A DNA stretch of 64,000 bases from an uncultured Paludibacter sp. (GTDB lineage Bacteria; Bacteroidota; Bacteroidia; Bacteroidales; Paludibacteraceae): positions 53,553-117,552 of the forward strand of contig CALFXE010000261.1 in assembly GCA_937927845.1 (NCBI GenBank). Reading direction: 5' to 3'. Position 1 is the stretch's first letter; every line of letters starts with the position of its first letter. Below the pieces are notes generated by a model, which did not search any database, was not told where the DNA came from, and saw only the letters and a program-made list of their open reading frames with translations. Both the position numbers and the translations under genes were made by a program. Below, piece after piece: positions 8,805 through 17,434 of the stretch.

Positions 8805-10472
8805 ATGAGATTATTAGTTACAATAACACTTTTCATACTGTCAATTTCCATCAAAACATTTGCCTGTACAAATTTAATTGCAGGTAAATTAGCTACAGTA
8901 GACGGTTCTACAATGGTAACGTACTCAGCCGATTCGTATTCATTGTATGGAGCATTATATCATTTTCCCGCAAAAACATATCCGCCGGGTACTATGCTCG
9001 ATATTTACGAATGGGACACAGGAAAATATCTTGGCAAAATAAAACAAGTTGAAAAGACGTATTCTGTGATTGGTAATATGAACGAAAATCAGGTTACTAT
9101 TGGTGAAACAACCTTTGGTGGCAGACCGGAATTATGCGATACCACAGGGATTCTTGATTATGGCAGTTTGATGTATATTGCCTTACAACGTTCAAGGACA
9201 GCACGTGAAGCTATCCGCATTATTACGTCACTTGTTGAAGAATACGGCTATCGTAGCGAAGGAGAATCATTTTCCATAGCAGACCCTAACGAAGTGTGGA
9301 TAATGGAAATGATAGGCAAAGGTCCGAAAAATAAAGGTGCGATATGGGTTGCTGTACGAGTACCTGACGATTGTATCTCAGCCCATGCAAATCAGGCACG
9401 AATAACCACATTCCCATTCGACGATAGAAATAACTGTCTCTACTCTGTTGATGTAATAGCATTTGCACGCGAACAAGGATATTTCAAAGGGAAAAATAAA
9501 GATTTTAGTTTTTCCGACACATATGCCCCACTCGATTATGGTGCGCTAATAGCTTGTGAAGCAAGAGTATGGAGCTTTTTCAGACAGACAAATCCGGAAA
9601 TGGAAAAATACATTACTTATATTAAAGGTGAAACAACCGAAAGAATGCCATTGTGGGTTAAGCCGGCAAAAAAGCTGAGTGTACAAGATATGAAAGCTTT
9701 TATGCGAAATCAGTTTGAAGGTACAGAATTCGATATGACTAAAGGCTTGGCTGCCGGTGAATTTAACAGCAAATTACGTTTAAGTCCACTTAGTTTTAAA
9801 GTCGACAGCGTTGAATATTATCATAATCGCCCTATAGCAACACAGCAAACAGGCTTTTCATTCGTAGCCCAGATGCGAAACTGGCTGCCTCCTTATGTTG
9901 GAGGTTTATTATGGTTTGGTGTGGATGATGCAGCAACATCAGTCTATGTTCCAATGTATTGCGGAATCAACAACGTCCCCGAATGTTTCAGTGAAGATAA
10001 TGGTAGTTTGTTGGAATACTCACCAACATCAGCCTTTTGGATATTTAATCAAGTTTCGAATTTTGCCTATCCGAAATATTCACTTGTAATGCCTGATATC
10101 AAAAAAGTTCAGCAACATTGGGAAACAAATTTCCACACAATGATACCGAGTATAGACAAAACTGTAACAGGTTTGCCCGAAACTAATGCCCGCGATATTC
10201 TCACAACCTTCAGTCACACACAAGCATCCAACGTTACAGCAGCATGGAAAAAGTTAAGTGAATTTCTTTTAGTAAAATATCTTGATGGGGTAGTAAAAAG
10301 AGAAGAAAACGGGGTATTCAAACAAAACGATAGGAAAATACCATCAGGAATAATAAGACACGGCTATCCTGAAGAATATCTACGTCAGATTATTAAAGAT
10401 AATCCGGGCATGAAAGCAAAAACGCAAGAGGAATTGAACAATCGTAAATCTATGGAAGAGACAAATAATTAG
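8805..10472 (+). CDS. Secreted C69-family dipeptidase
   Basis: This 555-residue exported peptidase of the C69/Ntn-hydrolase family cleaves dipeptides. The N-terminal signal peptide (MRLLVTITLFILSIS...) ends right before Cys in ACTNLIAGKLATVDGS. That Cys is the family nucleophile once exposed by processing, and the TVDGST motif just after it is also typical. Later family blocks include SFSIADPNEVWIMEM and ARVWSFFRQTNP. Length fits secreted Bacteroidota members. I chose ATG 8805 because a -7 box lies at 8767-8774, after the alternative start at 8742. It is monocistronic or nearly so, with guaA under its own promoter downstream. It probably handles peptides in the periplasm. Confidence 0.9.
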   Translation: MRLLVTITLFILSISIKTFACTNLIAGKLATVDGSTMVTYSADSYSLYGALYHFPAKTYPPGTMLDIYEWDTGKYLGKIKQVEKTYSVIGNMNENQVTIGETTFGGRPELCDTTGILDYGSLMYIALQRSRTAREAIRIITSLVEEYGYRSEGESFSIADPNEVWIMEMIGKGPKNKGAIWVAVRVPDDCISAHANQARITTFPFDDRNNCLYSVDVIAFAREQGYFKGKNKDFSFSDTYAPLDYGALIACEARVWSFFRQTNPEMEKYITYIKGETTERMPLWVKPAKKLSVQDMKAFMRNQFEGTEFDMTKGLAAGEFNSKLRLSPLSFKVDSVEYYHNRPIATQQTGFSFVAQMRNWLPPYVGGLLWFGVDDAATSVYVPMYCGINNVPECFSEDNGSLLEYSPTSAFWIFNQVSNFAYPKYSLVMPDIKKVQQHWETNFHTMIPSIDKTVTGLPETNARDILTTFSHTQASNVTAAWKKLSEFLLVKYLDGVVKREENGVFKQNDRKIPSGIIRHGYPEEYLRQIIKDNPGMKAKTQEELNNRKSMEETNN

Positions 10473-10526
10473 CTTCATTATCTTCTATAATTGAAAATTA
10501 TTATTGTTTTAATGAAGAAAATCACG

Positions 10527-10534
10527 TAAATTTG
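10527..10534 (+). promoter_or_regulatory. -7 box of guaA
   Basis: TAAATTTG matches TAnnTTTG. A TTG at 10504-10506 sits 20 bp upstream, and the guaA ATG is 18 nt downstream. Confidence 0.6.
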
Positions 10535-10552
10535 CGGCAAAATTATTAGCAC

Positions 10553-12073
10553 ATGTCCGACAAAATTATCATTCTCGATTTTGGTTCTCAAACCACACAG
10601 TTAATCGGAAGAAGAATACGCGAATTAAACGAATATTGCGAAATTGTACCCTACAACAAATTTCCTGAAGACACTAAAGACATCAAAGGTGTAATCCTTT
10701 CAGGCAGTCCATATTCTGTTTATAATCCTTCAGCTTTTTTCACCACACTTTCCGCTTTCAGAAAGAAATTGCCTGTTTTGGGCATATGTTATGGAGCACA
10801 ACTTTTAGTGCACGACTCCGGAGGCAAAGTTGAAGCAGCCGGTTCACGAGAATTTGGCAGAGCAAATTTAACATACGTAGCAGAAGATGATGAGCTTTTA
10901 AAAGGTATCTCATCAGGTTCTCAAATATGGATGTCGCATGGAGACTCCATTACCCAACTACCGCAATCTTTCAAAAAAATCGCATCTACTGATGATGTTG
11001 AATATACCGCATTCAAAATTGAAGGAGAAAAAACTTGGGGCGTTCAATTTCACCCTGAGGTATACCATACGGAAGATGGAATATTATTATTAGAGAATTT
11101 TTTGAGTATCTGCGGATGTAAGAGAGATTGGTCGCCGGCATCTTTTATTGACACTACGGTCAAGGATTTAAAAAATCAGCTTGGCAACGATAAAGTTGTA
11201 TTAGGATTATCAGGCGGTGTCGATTCATCGGTGGCTGCCGTTTTATTAAACAGGGCTATAGGAACTAATCTCACATGTATATTTGTCGATCACGGTTTGT
11301 TGAGAAAAAATGAGTTTGAGAGGGTAATAAAAGACTATGAACATTTAGGATTGAATGTTATCGGAGTCAATGCCAGAGAGTATTTCTATGGTTTGTTAGA
11401 AGGAGTTTCCGATCCTGAAAGAAAAAGAAAAATTATCGGTTCAGCTTTTATAGATGTATTTGACAAAGAAGCTAAAAAGATAGAAAACGTAAAATGGCTT
11501 GCACAAGGCACTATATATCCTGACATTATCGAGTCACTATCGATAACAGGTACAACTATAAAATCCCATCATAATGTAGGAGGGTTACCTGAAAAAATGA
11601 ACCTAAAACTTTGCGAACCATTAAAACTTCTTTTCAAGGATGAAGTCAGGAGAGTAGGTACAGAACTTGGGATGATGAGACATTTAATAAATCGACATCC
11701 TTTCCCCGGACCCGGATTGGCAGTTCGCATATTAGGCGACATAACACCAGAGAAAGTCAGAATTTTACAAGATGCGGATGATATTTTCACAAGTGAGTTA
11801 AGAAAGTGGAATTTGTATAACAGAGTATGGCAAGCCGGTGCAATTTTATTACCAGTACAATCTGTAGGCGTAATGGGCGATGAAAGAACATATGAAAACG
11901 CAGTTGCTTTGCGGGCAGTAACCTCAACAGATGCAATGACAGCAGATTGGGCACAATTACCATACGAATTTCTTGCAAAAGTATCTAACGACATAATCAA
12001 CAAAGTAAAAGGCGTTAACAGAGTAGTATACGATATCAGTTCGAAACCACCTGCAACAATTGAGTGGGAATGA
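10553..12073 (+). CDS. guaA: GMP synthase (glutamine-hydrolysing)
   Basis: This 506-residue enzyme converts XMP to GMP with ATP and glutamine. The N-terminal class I glutamine amidotransferase has the nucleophile in GICYGAQLL (about residue 82) and the partner His/Glu in VQFHPEVYH (about 165). The ATP pyrophosphatase P-loop LGLSGGVDSS is at about residue 217. The C-terminal dimerisation domain ends in the diagnostic KPPATIEWE. All catalytic motifs are intact and length is normal. tatD follows 4 nt after the stop, so the two form an operon. No purine riboswitch is visible in the short leader. Confidence 0.98.
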   Translation: MSDKIIILDFGSQTTQLIGRRIRELNEYCEIVPYNKFPEDTKDIKGVILSGSPYSVYNPSAFFTTLSAFRKKLPVLGICYGAQLLVHDSGGKVEAAGSREFGRANLTYVAEDDELLKGISSGSQIWMSHGDSITQLPQSFKKIASTDDVEYTAFKIEGEKTWGVQFHPEVYHTEDGILLLENFLSICGCKRDWSPASFIDTTVKDLKNQLGNDKVVLGLSGGVDSSVAAVLLNRAIGTNLTCIFVDHGLLRKNEFERVIKDYEHLGLNVIGVNAREYFYGLLEGVSDPERKRKIIGSAFIDVFDKEAKKIENVKWLAQGTIYPDIIESLSITGTTIKSHHNVGGLPEKMNLKLCEPLKLLFKDEVRRVGTELGMMRHLINRHPFPGPGLAVRILGDITPEKVRILQDADDIFTSELRKWNLYNRVWQAGAILLPVQSVGVMGDERTYENAVALRAVTSTDAMTADWAQLPYEFLAKVSNDIINKVKGVNRVVYDISSKPPATIEWE

Positions 12074-12077
12074 AACC

Positions 12078-12854
12078 ATGATTGACACTCACGCTCATAT
12101 ATACTCAGAGGAATTCGATACTGACAGAGGTTTGGTGATTGAAAGAGCACAAAAAGCAGGAGTAAAGAAAATCATACTACCCAATATCGACAGCACTTCT
12201 TTACAAGCTATGCTTTTGCTTGAAAGGGATTATCCGGAATTTTGCTATGCCGCAATCGGACTACACCCAACAAGTGTGGATGAAAAATATGAGCAAGAGC
12301 TTAAAATTGTCGAATCAGAATTACAGCAAAGGGAATACATAGCTGTAGGCGAGATTGGAATTGATTTATATTGGGATAAGAGTTTTGTGAAAGAACAAAT
12401 AATTGCATTCCAAAAACAGGTAGAATTGGCTATCAAATACAATATACCGGTTATAATTCACGTTAGAGATTCATTAAAAGAAACTTTAAAAGCATTAATT
12501 CCTTATAAAGATGATAATTTAAAAGGAATTTTTCATAGCTTTGGAGGCTCTATTGATGAAGCAAAAGAAATTTTCACATACGGTGATTTTTATCTTGGTA
12601 TAAATGGAATTGTAACGTTTAAGAATTCAAAACTAAGTGAGGTAGTTAAATCTATTGGTTTAGAAAGAATTGTACTGGAGACTGACTCCCCATATCTTAC
12701 CCCTGCTCCATATAGAGGAAAAAGAAATGAGAGTTCATATCTGACAATTATAGCTCAAAAAATTGCTGAAGTTCTTGAAATTTCATATGAAGCAGTGATT
12801 GAACAAACAACGAAAAACGCATTTTACATCTTCAACCTCAACCGAAATAGATAA
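12078..12854 (+). CDS. tatD: TatD-family metal-dependent DNase/hydrolase
   Basis: This 258-residue TIM-barrel hydrolase starts with the metal-binding MIDTHAHIY. It has AVGEIGIDLYWD, the metal-ligand IPVIIHVRD, GIFHSFGG and LETDSPYLTP, which together are the full TatD signature. Family members are cytoplasmic 3'-5' exonucleases acting on nucleic acid ends and possibly D-aminoacyl substrates. I chose ATG 12078, 4 nt after the guaA stop; an upstream TTG at 12060 would overlap guaA and add residues before the conserved start. It is translationally linked to guaA. Confidence 0.93.
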   Translation: MIDTHAHIYSEEFDTDRGLVIERAQKAGVKKIILPNIDSTSLQAMLLLERDYPEFCYAAIGLHPTSVDEKYEQELKIVESELQQREYIAVGEIGIDLYWDKSFVKEQIIAFQKQVELAIKYNIPVIIHVRDSLKETLKALIPYKDDNLKGIFHSFGGSIDEAKEIFTYGDFYLGINGIVTFKNSKLSEVVKSIGLERIVLETDSPYLTPAPYRGKRNESSYLTIIAQKIAEVLEISYEAVIEQTTKNAFYIFNLNRNR

Positions 12855-12887
12855 AACTCTGTGTTTGATGATAAAAAAATAAGATAT

Positions 12888-12923
12888 TGACATACAATTT
12901 TCAATATTTTTATTTGTATGTCA
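12888..12923. promoter_or_regulatory. 10-bp inverted repeat between tatD and tRNA-Ser
   Basis: TGACATACAA (12888-12897) and TTGTATGTCA (12914-12923) are perfect arms with a 16-nt spacer. It has no T-run on the + strand, so it is a weak candidate for the guaA-tatD terminator or an upstream control site for the tRNA/exbB unit. Confidence 0.4.
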
Positions 12924-12953
12924 TAAATTTTTGCTAACTTGCGCCGCTAAAAT

Positions 12954-13043
12954 GGAGAGGTGCTCGAGTGGTTGAAGAGGTGCGCCTGGAAAGCGTATAT
13001 ACGGTGTGGAATCGTATCGAGAGTTCGAATCTCTTCCTCTCCG
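12954..13043 (+). tRNA. tRNA-Ser (anticodon GGA)
   Basis: Class II tRNA. The acceptor stem GGAGAGG (12954-12960) pairs with CCTCTCC (13036-13042), with discriminator G at 13043. The anticodon stem TGCGC/GCGTA encloses loop CTGGAAA, with anticodon GGA at 12988-12990. A long variable arm (ATACG...CGTAT) is as expected for serine, and the T-loop TTCGAAT is present. The CCA end is not directly encoded: the discriminator is followed by CACCA, two bases out of register. It reads UCC and UCU. exbB starts 85 nt downstream with no visible terminator between. Confidence 0.95.
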
Positions 13044-13128
13044 CACCAGTAAAAACAGAAAAATAAAAAACAAGAAAAGATTAATAAACTCAAAATAAAA
13101 AAAAACAAAAATTCAAAAACAAAGTAAA

Positions 13129-13914
13129 ATGAAAAAGGTATTTGCAACTTTCTCAATCGTGGCACTTTTCACTTTGGGTACTACAATTAGCTTACAGGCA
13201 CAAGATGAGGCATCAGCGCCTGCTACAAATGACACAACAGTTACTGAAGTAGTTGATGCTACTCCTCAACTTGTTGTTGAAGAACAAGGAATGCATAAAG
13301 CATTAAAACAAAAATTCATTGAGGGTGATGCATTATGGATGGCTCCAATTGCATTCTGTTTGATTTTAGGTTTAGCTTTGTGTATAGAGAGAATTATTTA
13401 TTTAAGCTTATCTTCAACAAGCACTAAAAAGCTTTTGGCAAGCATTGACGAAGCATGGCAAAAAGGCGGTGCAGAAGCTGCAATGAATATTTGTCGTGAT
13501 ACTCGCGGTCCTGTTGCTTCTATTTTCTATCAAGGACTTTCCCGCTACCATGAAGGTATCGATGTTGTAGAAAAAACAGTTGCATCTTATGGTGGTGTTC
13601 AGTTAGGTCTGTTAGAAAAGAACTTAACATGGATCTCATTGTTTATCGCACTTTCTCCATCATTAGGGTTCCTTGGAACAGTTATCGGGATGATCCAAGC
13701 ATTTGACAAGATACAGCAAGTTGGTGACATTTCAGCAACAGTTGTAGCCGGTGGTATCAAGGTTGCTCTTTTAACAACAGTGTTTGGTTTGATAGTAGCT
13801 ATGATACTTCAGGTGTTCTACAACTATATTTTAACACTTATTGAAGGATTAACAAATGACATGGAAGACTCTTCAATATCTCTGTTAGATATTATTGTTA
13901 AACATTCAAAATAA
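13129..13914 (+). CDS. exbB: ExbB/TolQ/MotA-family proton channel protein
   Basis: This 261-residue inner-membrane protein forms the proton-conducting ring that energises TonB-type transport. A cleavable or anchor-like N-terminus (residues 1-24) is followed by an acidic linker. The MotA_TolQ_ExbB core comes next: one helix at about 67-88, then the paired helices containing SPSLGFLGTVIGMIQAFD (about 180-197) and VAGGIKVALLTTVFGLIVA. It is first in a four-gene operon with a 4-TM protein and two ExbD-like genes. No tonB is present in the operon. Start is unambiguous (ATG, MKKVF). Confidence 0.92.
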   Translation: MKKVFATFSIVALFTLGTTISLQAQDEASAPATNDTTVTEVVDATPQLVVEEQGMHKALKQKFIEGDALWMAPIAFCLILGLALCIERIIYLSLSSTSTKKLLASIDEAWQKGGAEAAMNICRDTRGPVASIFYQGLSRYHEGIDVVEKTVASYGGVQLGLLEKNLTWISLFIALSPSLGFLGTVIGMIQAFDKIQQVGDISATVVAGGIKVALLTTVFGLIVAMILQVFYNYILTLIEGLTNDMEDSSISLLDIIVKHSK

Positions 13915-13923
13915 TAAGTTACA

Positions 13924-14397
13924 ATGAATAAAGCTATAAAAATAATAGGCTTAACGCTTATATTAGCTTCATTTGCTTTACTCATTGCATTTTTTGCATC
14001 TTTGAGTCAAGGAAGTGAGTCTATTGTAAGTGCTGCCGGAGAGGACATGCACGTCCCTATACTTACAGACACTATTTTATATTGGACATACATCCTATTT
14101 GTGTTGGCAATAGTTGTAACTCTTGCATTTGCGTTTTATAAATTTATAAAATCGTTTATAAGCAATCCGAGTTCCGCTCTGAAATCTTTAATACCAATAA
14201 TATTATTTGCAGGAATTTTCGTGGTATCGTATCTTTTAGGTAGTTCTGAGAAAATCTCGATTATTGGATATGAAGGTAATCAAAACGAAGGTGTTTGGGT
14301 TAAACTTACAGAAATGTTCCTTTATACAACATATTCATTAATGGTTATATTAGTGGTAACAATATTTGGTGCCAGAATATATACCAATTTGAAATAA
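13924..14397 (+). CDS. Uncharacterised four-helix membrane protein inside the exbB-exbD operon
   Basis: This 157-residue protein has four predicted membrane helices (about residues 7-27, 52-76, 87-107 and 131-153) and a short acidic loop (SESIVSAAGEDMHVP) after the first helix. I do not recognise a domain. It lies 9 nt after exbB and 30 nt before the first exbD. My recollection is that membrane proteins of this size occupy the same position in other Bacteroidota operons. An accessory subunit of the proton-motor complex is a reasonable inference, but nothing in the sequence shows a mechanism. Confidence 0.7.
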   Translation: MNKAIKIIGLTLILASFALLIAFFASLSQGSESIVSAAGEDMHVPILTDTILYWTYILFVLAIVVTLAFAFYKFIKSFISNPSSALKSLIPIILFAGIFVVSYLLGSSEKISIIGYEGNQNEGVWVKLTEMFLYTTYSLMVILVVTIFGARIYTNLK

Positions 14398-14427
14398 TTT
14401 TCTAACTTACAAAAATTTAATAAAACA

Positions 14428-15009
14428 ATGTCTAGAAAATTAAATGAAATAAATTCCAGCTCGATGGCTGACATTTCGTTTTTGCTTTTAATTTTCTTCC
14501 TTGTTACGACTTCTATGAATGTTAGTACCGGGTTGATGAGGCGTCTTCCGCCACCTCTGCCTCCGGATCAAAAACCTCAGGATGTCGATATCAAAAAGAG
14601 AAACATCTTCGTTGTGAAAATTAACAGTTTAAATCAATTGTTAGTTCAAGGCGAGGAAATGAATATCCATGATTTGAAAGCTAAAGCTAAAGAGTTTGTG
14701 AAAAACGAAGCTAACGACGCGAATTTACCCGAAAAGTTTGCAGAAGAATTCCCTACTCTTGGAGTGGTTGAATATACAAGAGATCATGTGATATCAGTGC
14801 AAAACGACGTTGACACTCAATATCAAGCATATATTGACGTTCAAAATGAGTTGGTAGCAGCTTATAATGAATTACGTAATGAGTTGTCGTCTTTAAAGTT
14901 CGGGAAAAAATTCGACGATTTAGACGAAAAACAACAGAAAGATGTTCAAACGGTTTATTCTCAGAAAATATCGGAGGCTGAACCTAAAAATTATGGAGGA
15001 ACCGACTAA
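14428..15009 (+). CDS. exbD: ExbD/TolR-family protein (first copy, with extended periplasmic part)
   Basis: This 193-residue protein has one N-terminal transmembrane helix containing the essential family aspartate (SMADISFLLLIFFLVTTS, residues about 12-29), then a proline-rich stretch (RRLPPPLPPDQKPQ) and a periplasmic domain. The periplasmic part is longer than the usual ExbD of about 140 residues. The extra segment (about 115-185) is charged, helical and likely coiled. It works with ExbB to couple proton flow to TonB. Its stop overlaps the start of the second exbD copy by one base. Confidence 0.9.
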   Translation: MSRKLNEINSSSMADISFLLLIFFLVTTSMNVSTGLMRRLPPPLPPDQKPQDVDIKKRNIFVVKINSLNQLLVQGEEMNIHDLKAKAKEFVKNEANDANLPEKFAEEFPTLGVVEYTRDHVISVQNDVDTQYQAYIDVQNELVAAYNELRNELSSLKFGKKFDDLDEKQQKDVQTVYSQKISEAEPKNYGGTD

Positions 15010-15479
15010 TGGCAGTAATCAGAAGAGAAGAGAAAAGAGGAACTCCTCAGTTAAGTACTTCATCATTACCTGATATTATCTTTATGTTATTATTCTTTTT
15101 TATGGCTGTTACAACCATGAAAGAAGTAACATATAAGGTAAGAATAGCTCCTCCAACTGCAACAGAATTGCAAAAATTAGAGAATAAATCTTTAGTTCGT
15201 TATATTTATGTTGGAGAACCGATGAGGGATTATAGGACTCAGTACGGGTCGGCAACTCGAATACAGTTAAATGACCAATTTGCCGATGTAAATGAAATTG
15301 AGACTTATATCACTAATGAGCGTTCAGCAATGAAAGAAGAGGACCAGAACATTATGACTGTTTCAATAAAAGCTGATAAAGACACTAAGATGGGAATTAT
15401 CACCGATATAAAACAGGCTCTAAGGCGTGCTTATGCGCTGAGAATTAACTATCAAGCATCTGCTCGTCAATCTTTCTAA
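15009..15479 (+). CDS. exbD: ExbD/TolR-family protein (second copy)
   Basis: This 156-residue protein has a single helix with the proton-relay aspartate (SSLPDIIFMLLFFFMAVTTM, about residues 19-38). A periplasmic ExbD domain ends with the ADKDTKMGIITDIKQALRRA segment typical of the fold. It overlaps the first copy by one base, so the two are translationally coupled and may form a heteromeric stator. It is the last gene of the operon; a strong terminator hairpin follows at 15504-15538. Confidence 0.92.
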   Translation: MAVIRREEKRGTPQLSTSSLPDIIFMLLFFFMAVTTMKEVTYKVRIAPPTATELQKLENKSLVRYIYVGEPMRDYRTQYGSATRIQLNDQFADVNEIETYITNERSAMKEEDQNIMTVSIKADKDTKMGIITDIKQALRRAYALRINYQASARQSF

Positions 15480-15503
15480 AAAGCAAATACACTTTCATAT
15501 AGA

Positions 15504-15538
15504 AAAGAGCCACATTCAAAATCTGAACGTGGCTCTTT
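15504..15538. terminator. Bidirectional intrinsic terminator between exbD and gdhA
   Basis: AAAGAGCCAC (15504-15513) pairs with GTGGCTCTTT (15529-15538), with further pairing TTCA/TGAA inside. A- and T-rich flanks on both sides serve the convergent exbD (+) and gdhA (-) genes. Confidence 0.85.
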
Positions 15539-15569
15539 CATTTAGTCGTTTACGACTGTATGGGAAATA

Positions 15570-16904
15570 TCATACAACCCCTTGTACTAACATTGCTTGG
15601 GCAACTTTCATAAAGCCTGCTATATTCGCACCTTTAATATAATTAATATATCCATCAGGTTGAGTACCGAACTTAACGCATTGAGCATGAATATCACTCA
15701 TTATTTGTTTGAGTTTAGCTTCAACTTCAGCGGCAGTCCATGACATATGCATTGCATTTTGTGTCATCTCCAATCCGGATGTAGCAACTCCACCTGCATT
15801 TACAGCTTTACCAGGTCCGTAAATAACTCCATTATCCACAAACAGATCTGTTGCTTCTGTGGTACAGCCCATATTAGATACTTCTGCAACATATTTTGTC
15901 CCATTAGCAACGATTAACTTAGCATCGTTTACATCCAATTCATTTTGAGTAGCACAAGGTAAGGCTATATCAACTTTCACCTCCCAAGGCTTACGACCGG
16001 CGATAAACTTAGCACCAAATTTTTCAGCATAAGGCTCAACTACATCATTGCACGTTGCACGAAGCTCAAGCATATATTCAATTTTCTCTCCTTTAATACC
16101 ATCTTCATCGTATATATACCCGTCAGGTCCGGAAATAGTTACAACTTTAGCTCCCATTTCAGTAGCTTTCAGAGCAGCACCCCATGCTACATTTCCAAAA
16201 CCCGATAAAGCTATTGTTTTTCCTTTGATAGAATCTCCGGCGGTTTCCAACATTTGTTTCACAAAATACATTGCACCAAAGCCGGTAGCTTCCGGTCGTA
16301 TAAGTGAACCACCGTACTCCAAACCTTTACCGGTAAACACACCTGTGTTAACACGAGCTAATTTACGATACATTCCATACATATATCCCACTTCACGAGC
16401 ACCGACACCAATATCACCTGCAGGCACATCGGTATTAACTCCAATATGTCGCCAAAGTTCCATGATAAAAGCTTGACAAAAACGCATAACCTCACCATCC
16501 GATTTACCACGAGGATTAAAGTCTGAACCCCCTTTACCACCTCCCATCGGTAAAGTAGTCAGTGCATTTTTGAATGTTTGTTCAAAACCTAAGAATTTGA
16601 GGATTGATAGATTTACAGACGGATGAAAACGAATTCCACCTTTGTATGGTCCTATCGCATTGTTGTACTGTATTCTGTACCCTGTGTTAACATTAACTTC
16701 ACCTTTATCATCGACCCAACATACTTTAAATGTGAAGATACGATCCGGCTCCACCATTCGTTCGATAATTTTGTTTTTTGCAAATTCCGGATGTTGATTA
16801 TAAACATCCTCGATTGTCATTAACACTTCGTGTACAGCTTGCAAATACTCATGTTCTCCAGGATGTCTTGCTTCTAATTGCTGCATCAATTTTTCTTGAT
16901 CCAT
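15570..16904 (-). CDS. gdhA: NADP-type glutamate dehydrogenase
   Basis: This 444-residue hexameric enzyme makes glutamate from 2-oxoglutarate and ammonium. The active-site block PMGGGKGGSDFNPRGK (about residues 119-134) carries the catalytic Lys, GPYKGGIRFHPSVN binds substrate, and ALSGFGNVAWGAA (about 232) is the dinucleotide fold. Size and motifs match the small bacterial NADP(H) form rather than the larger NAD-dependent enzymes. The gene is convergent with the exb operon. Its 5' side holds two hairpins (16959-16976 and 17015-17069), either of which could influence expression. Confidence 0.96.
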   Translation of the reverse strand: MDQEKLMQQLEARHPGEHEYLQAVHEVLMTIEDVYNQHPEFAKNKIIERMVEPDRIFTFKVCWVDDKGEVNVNTGYRIQYNNAIGPYKGGIRFHPSVNLSILKFLGFEQTFKNALTTLPMGGGKGGSDFNPRGKSDGEVMRFCQAFIMELWRHIGVNTDVPAGDIGVGAREVGYMYGMYRKLARVNTGVFTGKGLEYGGSLIRPEATGFGAMYFVKQMLETAGDSIKGKTIALSGFGNVAWGAALKATEMGAKVVTISGPDGYIYDEDGIKGEKIEYMLELRATCNDVVEPYAEKFGAKFIAGRKPWEVKVDIALPCATQNELDVNDAKLIVANGTKYVAEVSNMGCTTEATDLFVDNGVIYGPGKAVNAGGVATSGLEMTQNAMHMSWTAAEVEAKLKQIMSDIHAQCVKFGTQPDGYINYIKGANIAGFMKVAQAMLVQGVV

Positions 16905-16958
16905 AGGAAATAGTTGAATTAAATTAATAAATAAAAATTATATTCTAATATGCTATAA

Positions 16959-16976
16959 TGTCGGATTTCTCCGACA
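16959..16976. promoter_or_regulatory. Small perfect hairpin upstream of gdhA
   Basis: TGTCGGA (16959-16965) and TCCGACA (16970-16976) enclose TTTC. It lies 55 nt before the gdhA start on the minus strand, possibly in its leader. Function unknown. Confidence 0.4.
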
Positions 16977-17014
16977 CTTGATTTTCAAAATAATTATCTG
17001 TAAAACGCTCCATA

Positions 17015-17069
17015 CCCCGCAGAGGGTAATATATGAATATATCGTATACATATATTGCTCCATGCGGGG
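17015..17069. repeat. Nested 55-nt cruciform-type repeat upstream of gdhA
   Basis: Outer arms CCCCGCA (17015-17021) and TGCGGGG (17063-17069), inner arms AATATATG (17028-17035) and CATATATT (17049-17056). The flank AATAATTATCTGTAAAA at about 16989 resembles the terminal repeat of the 8322-8588 element, so this may be a shorter member of the same family. Confidence 0.5.
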
Positions 17070-17434
17070 CAGTACGTGAAAATTAGTACATTTTTGGATT
17101 TTGTAAAAAAACAAAAGAGAGCCAAGTTTGACTCACTTATTGTGTTTTTTAAAATTTCGGTGCAAGTTACTAATTAAATCATTAATACCAAACTTTTCGT
17201 GAAATAATTAGCTATTCATATGTATTTCTTACTAAATGTCACAAAAAAGCGGATTTTGAGAGCCTTATGTTTAAAGGTTGTTTGGGGGTTTAAAAACTTT
17301 GTTATGGGGTGAATGATAATAACATCAATATAATTAGAAAATTAAAAACCTACTATGATGAGATAACCTAAATTATTACGGAATTATCAAAGTAAAAACA
17401 GAGTAACTTCCGCTACATAATACTTCATTTTCAT
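17070..17434. other. Gene-free AT-rich gap between gdhA leader and hipA end
   Basis: No ORF of any credibility, no clear promoter pair and no strong hairpin in this stretch. It holds only AT-rich sequence with stop codons in all frames. Confidence 0.5.

Noticed and set aside
11569..12150. 193-codon minus-strand frame inside guaA/tatD
   Set aside because: It is antisense to highly conserved coding sequence and has no family features.
13037..13048. Encoded CCA end of tRNA-Ser
   Set aside because: After discriminator G the sequence is CACCA, so CCA is two bases out of register and must be added enzymatically.
16048..16476. 142-codon plus-strand frame opposite gdhA
   Set aside because: Shadow of the catalytic region of glutamate dehydrogenase.
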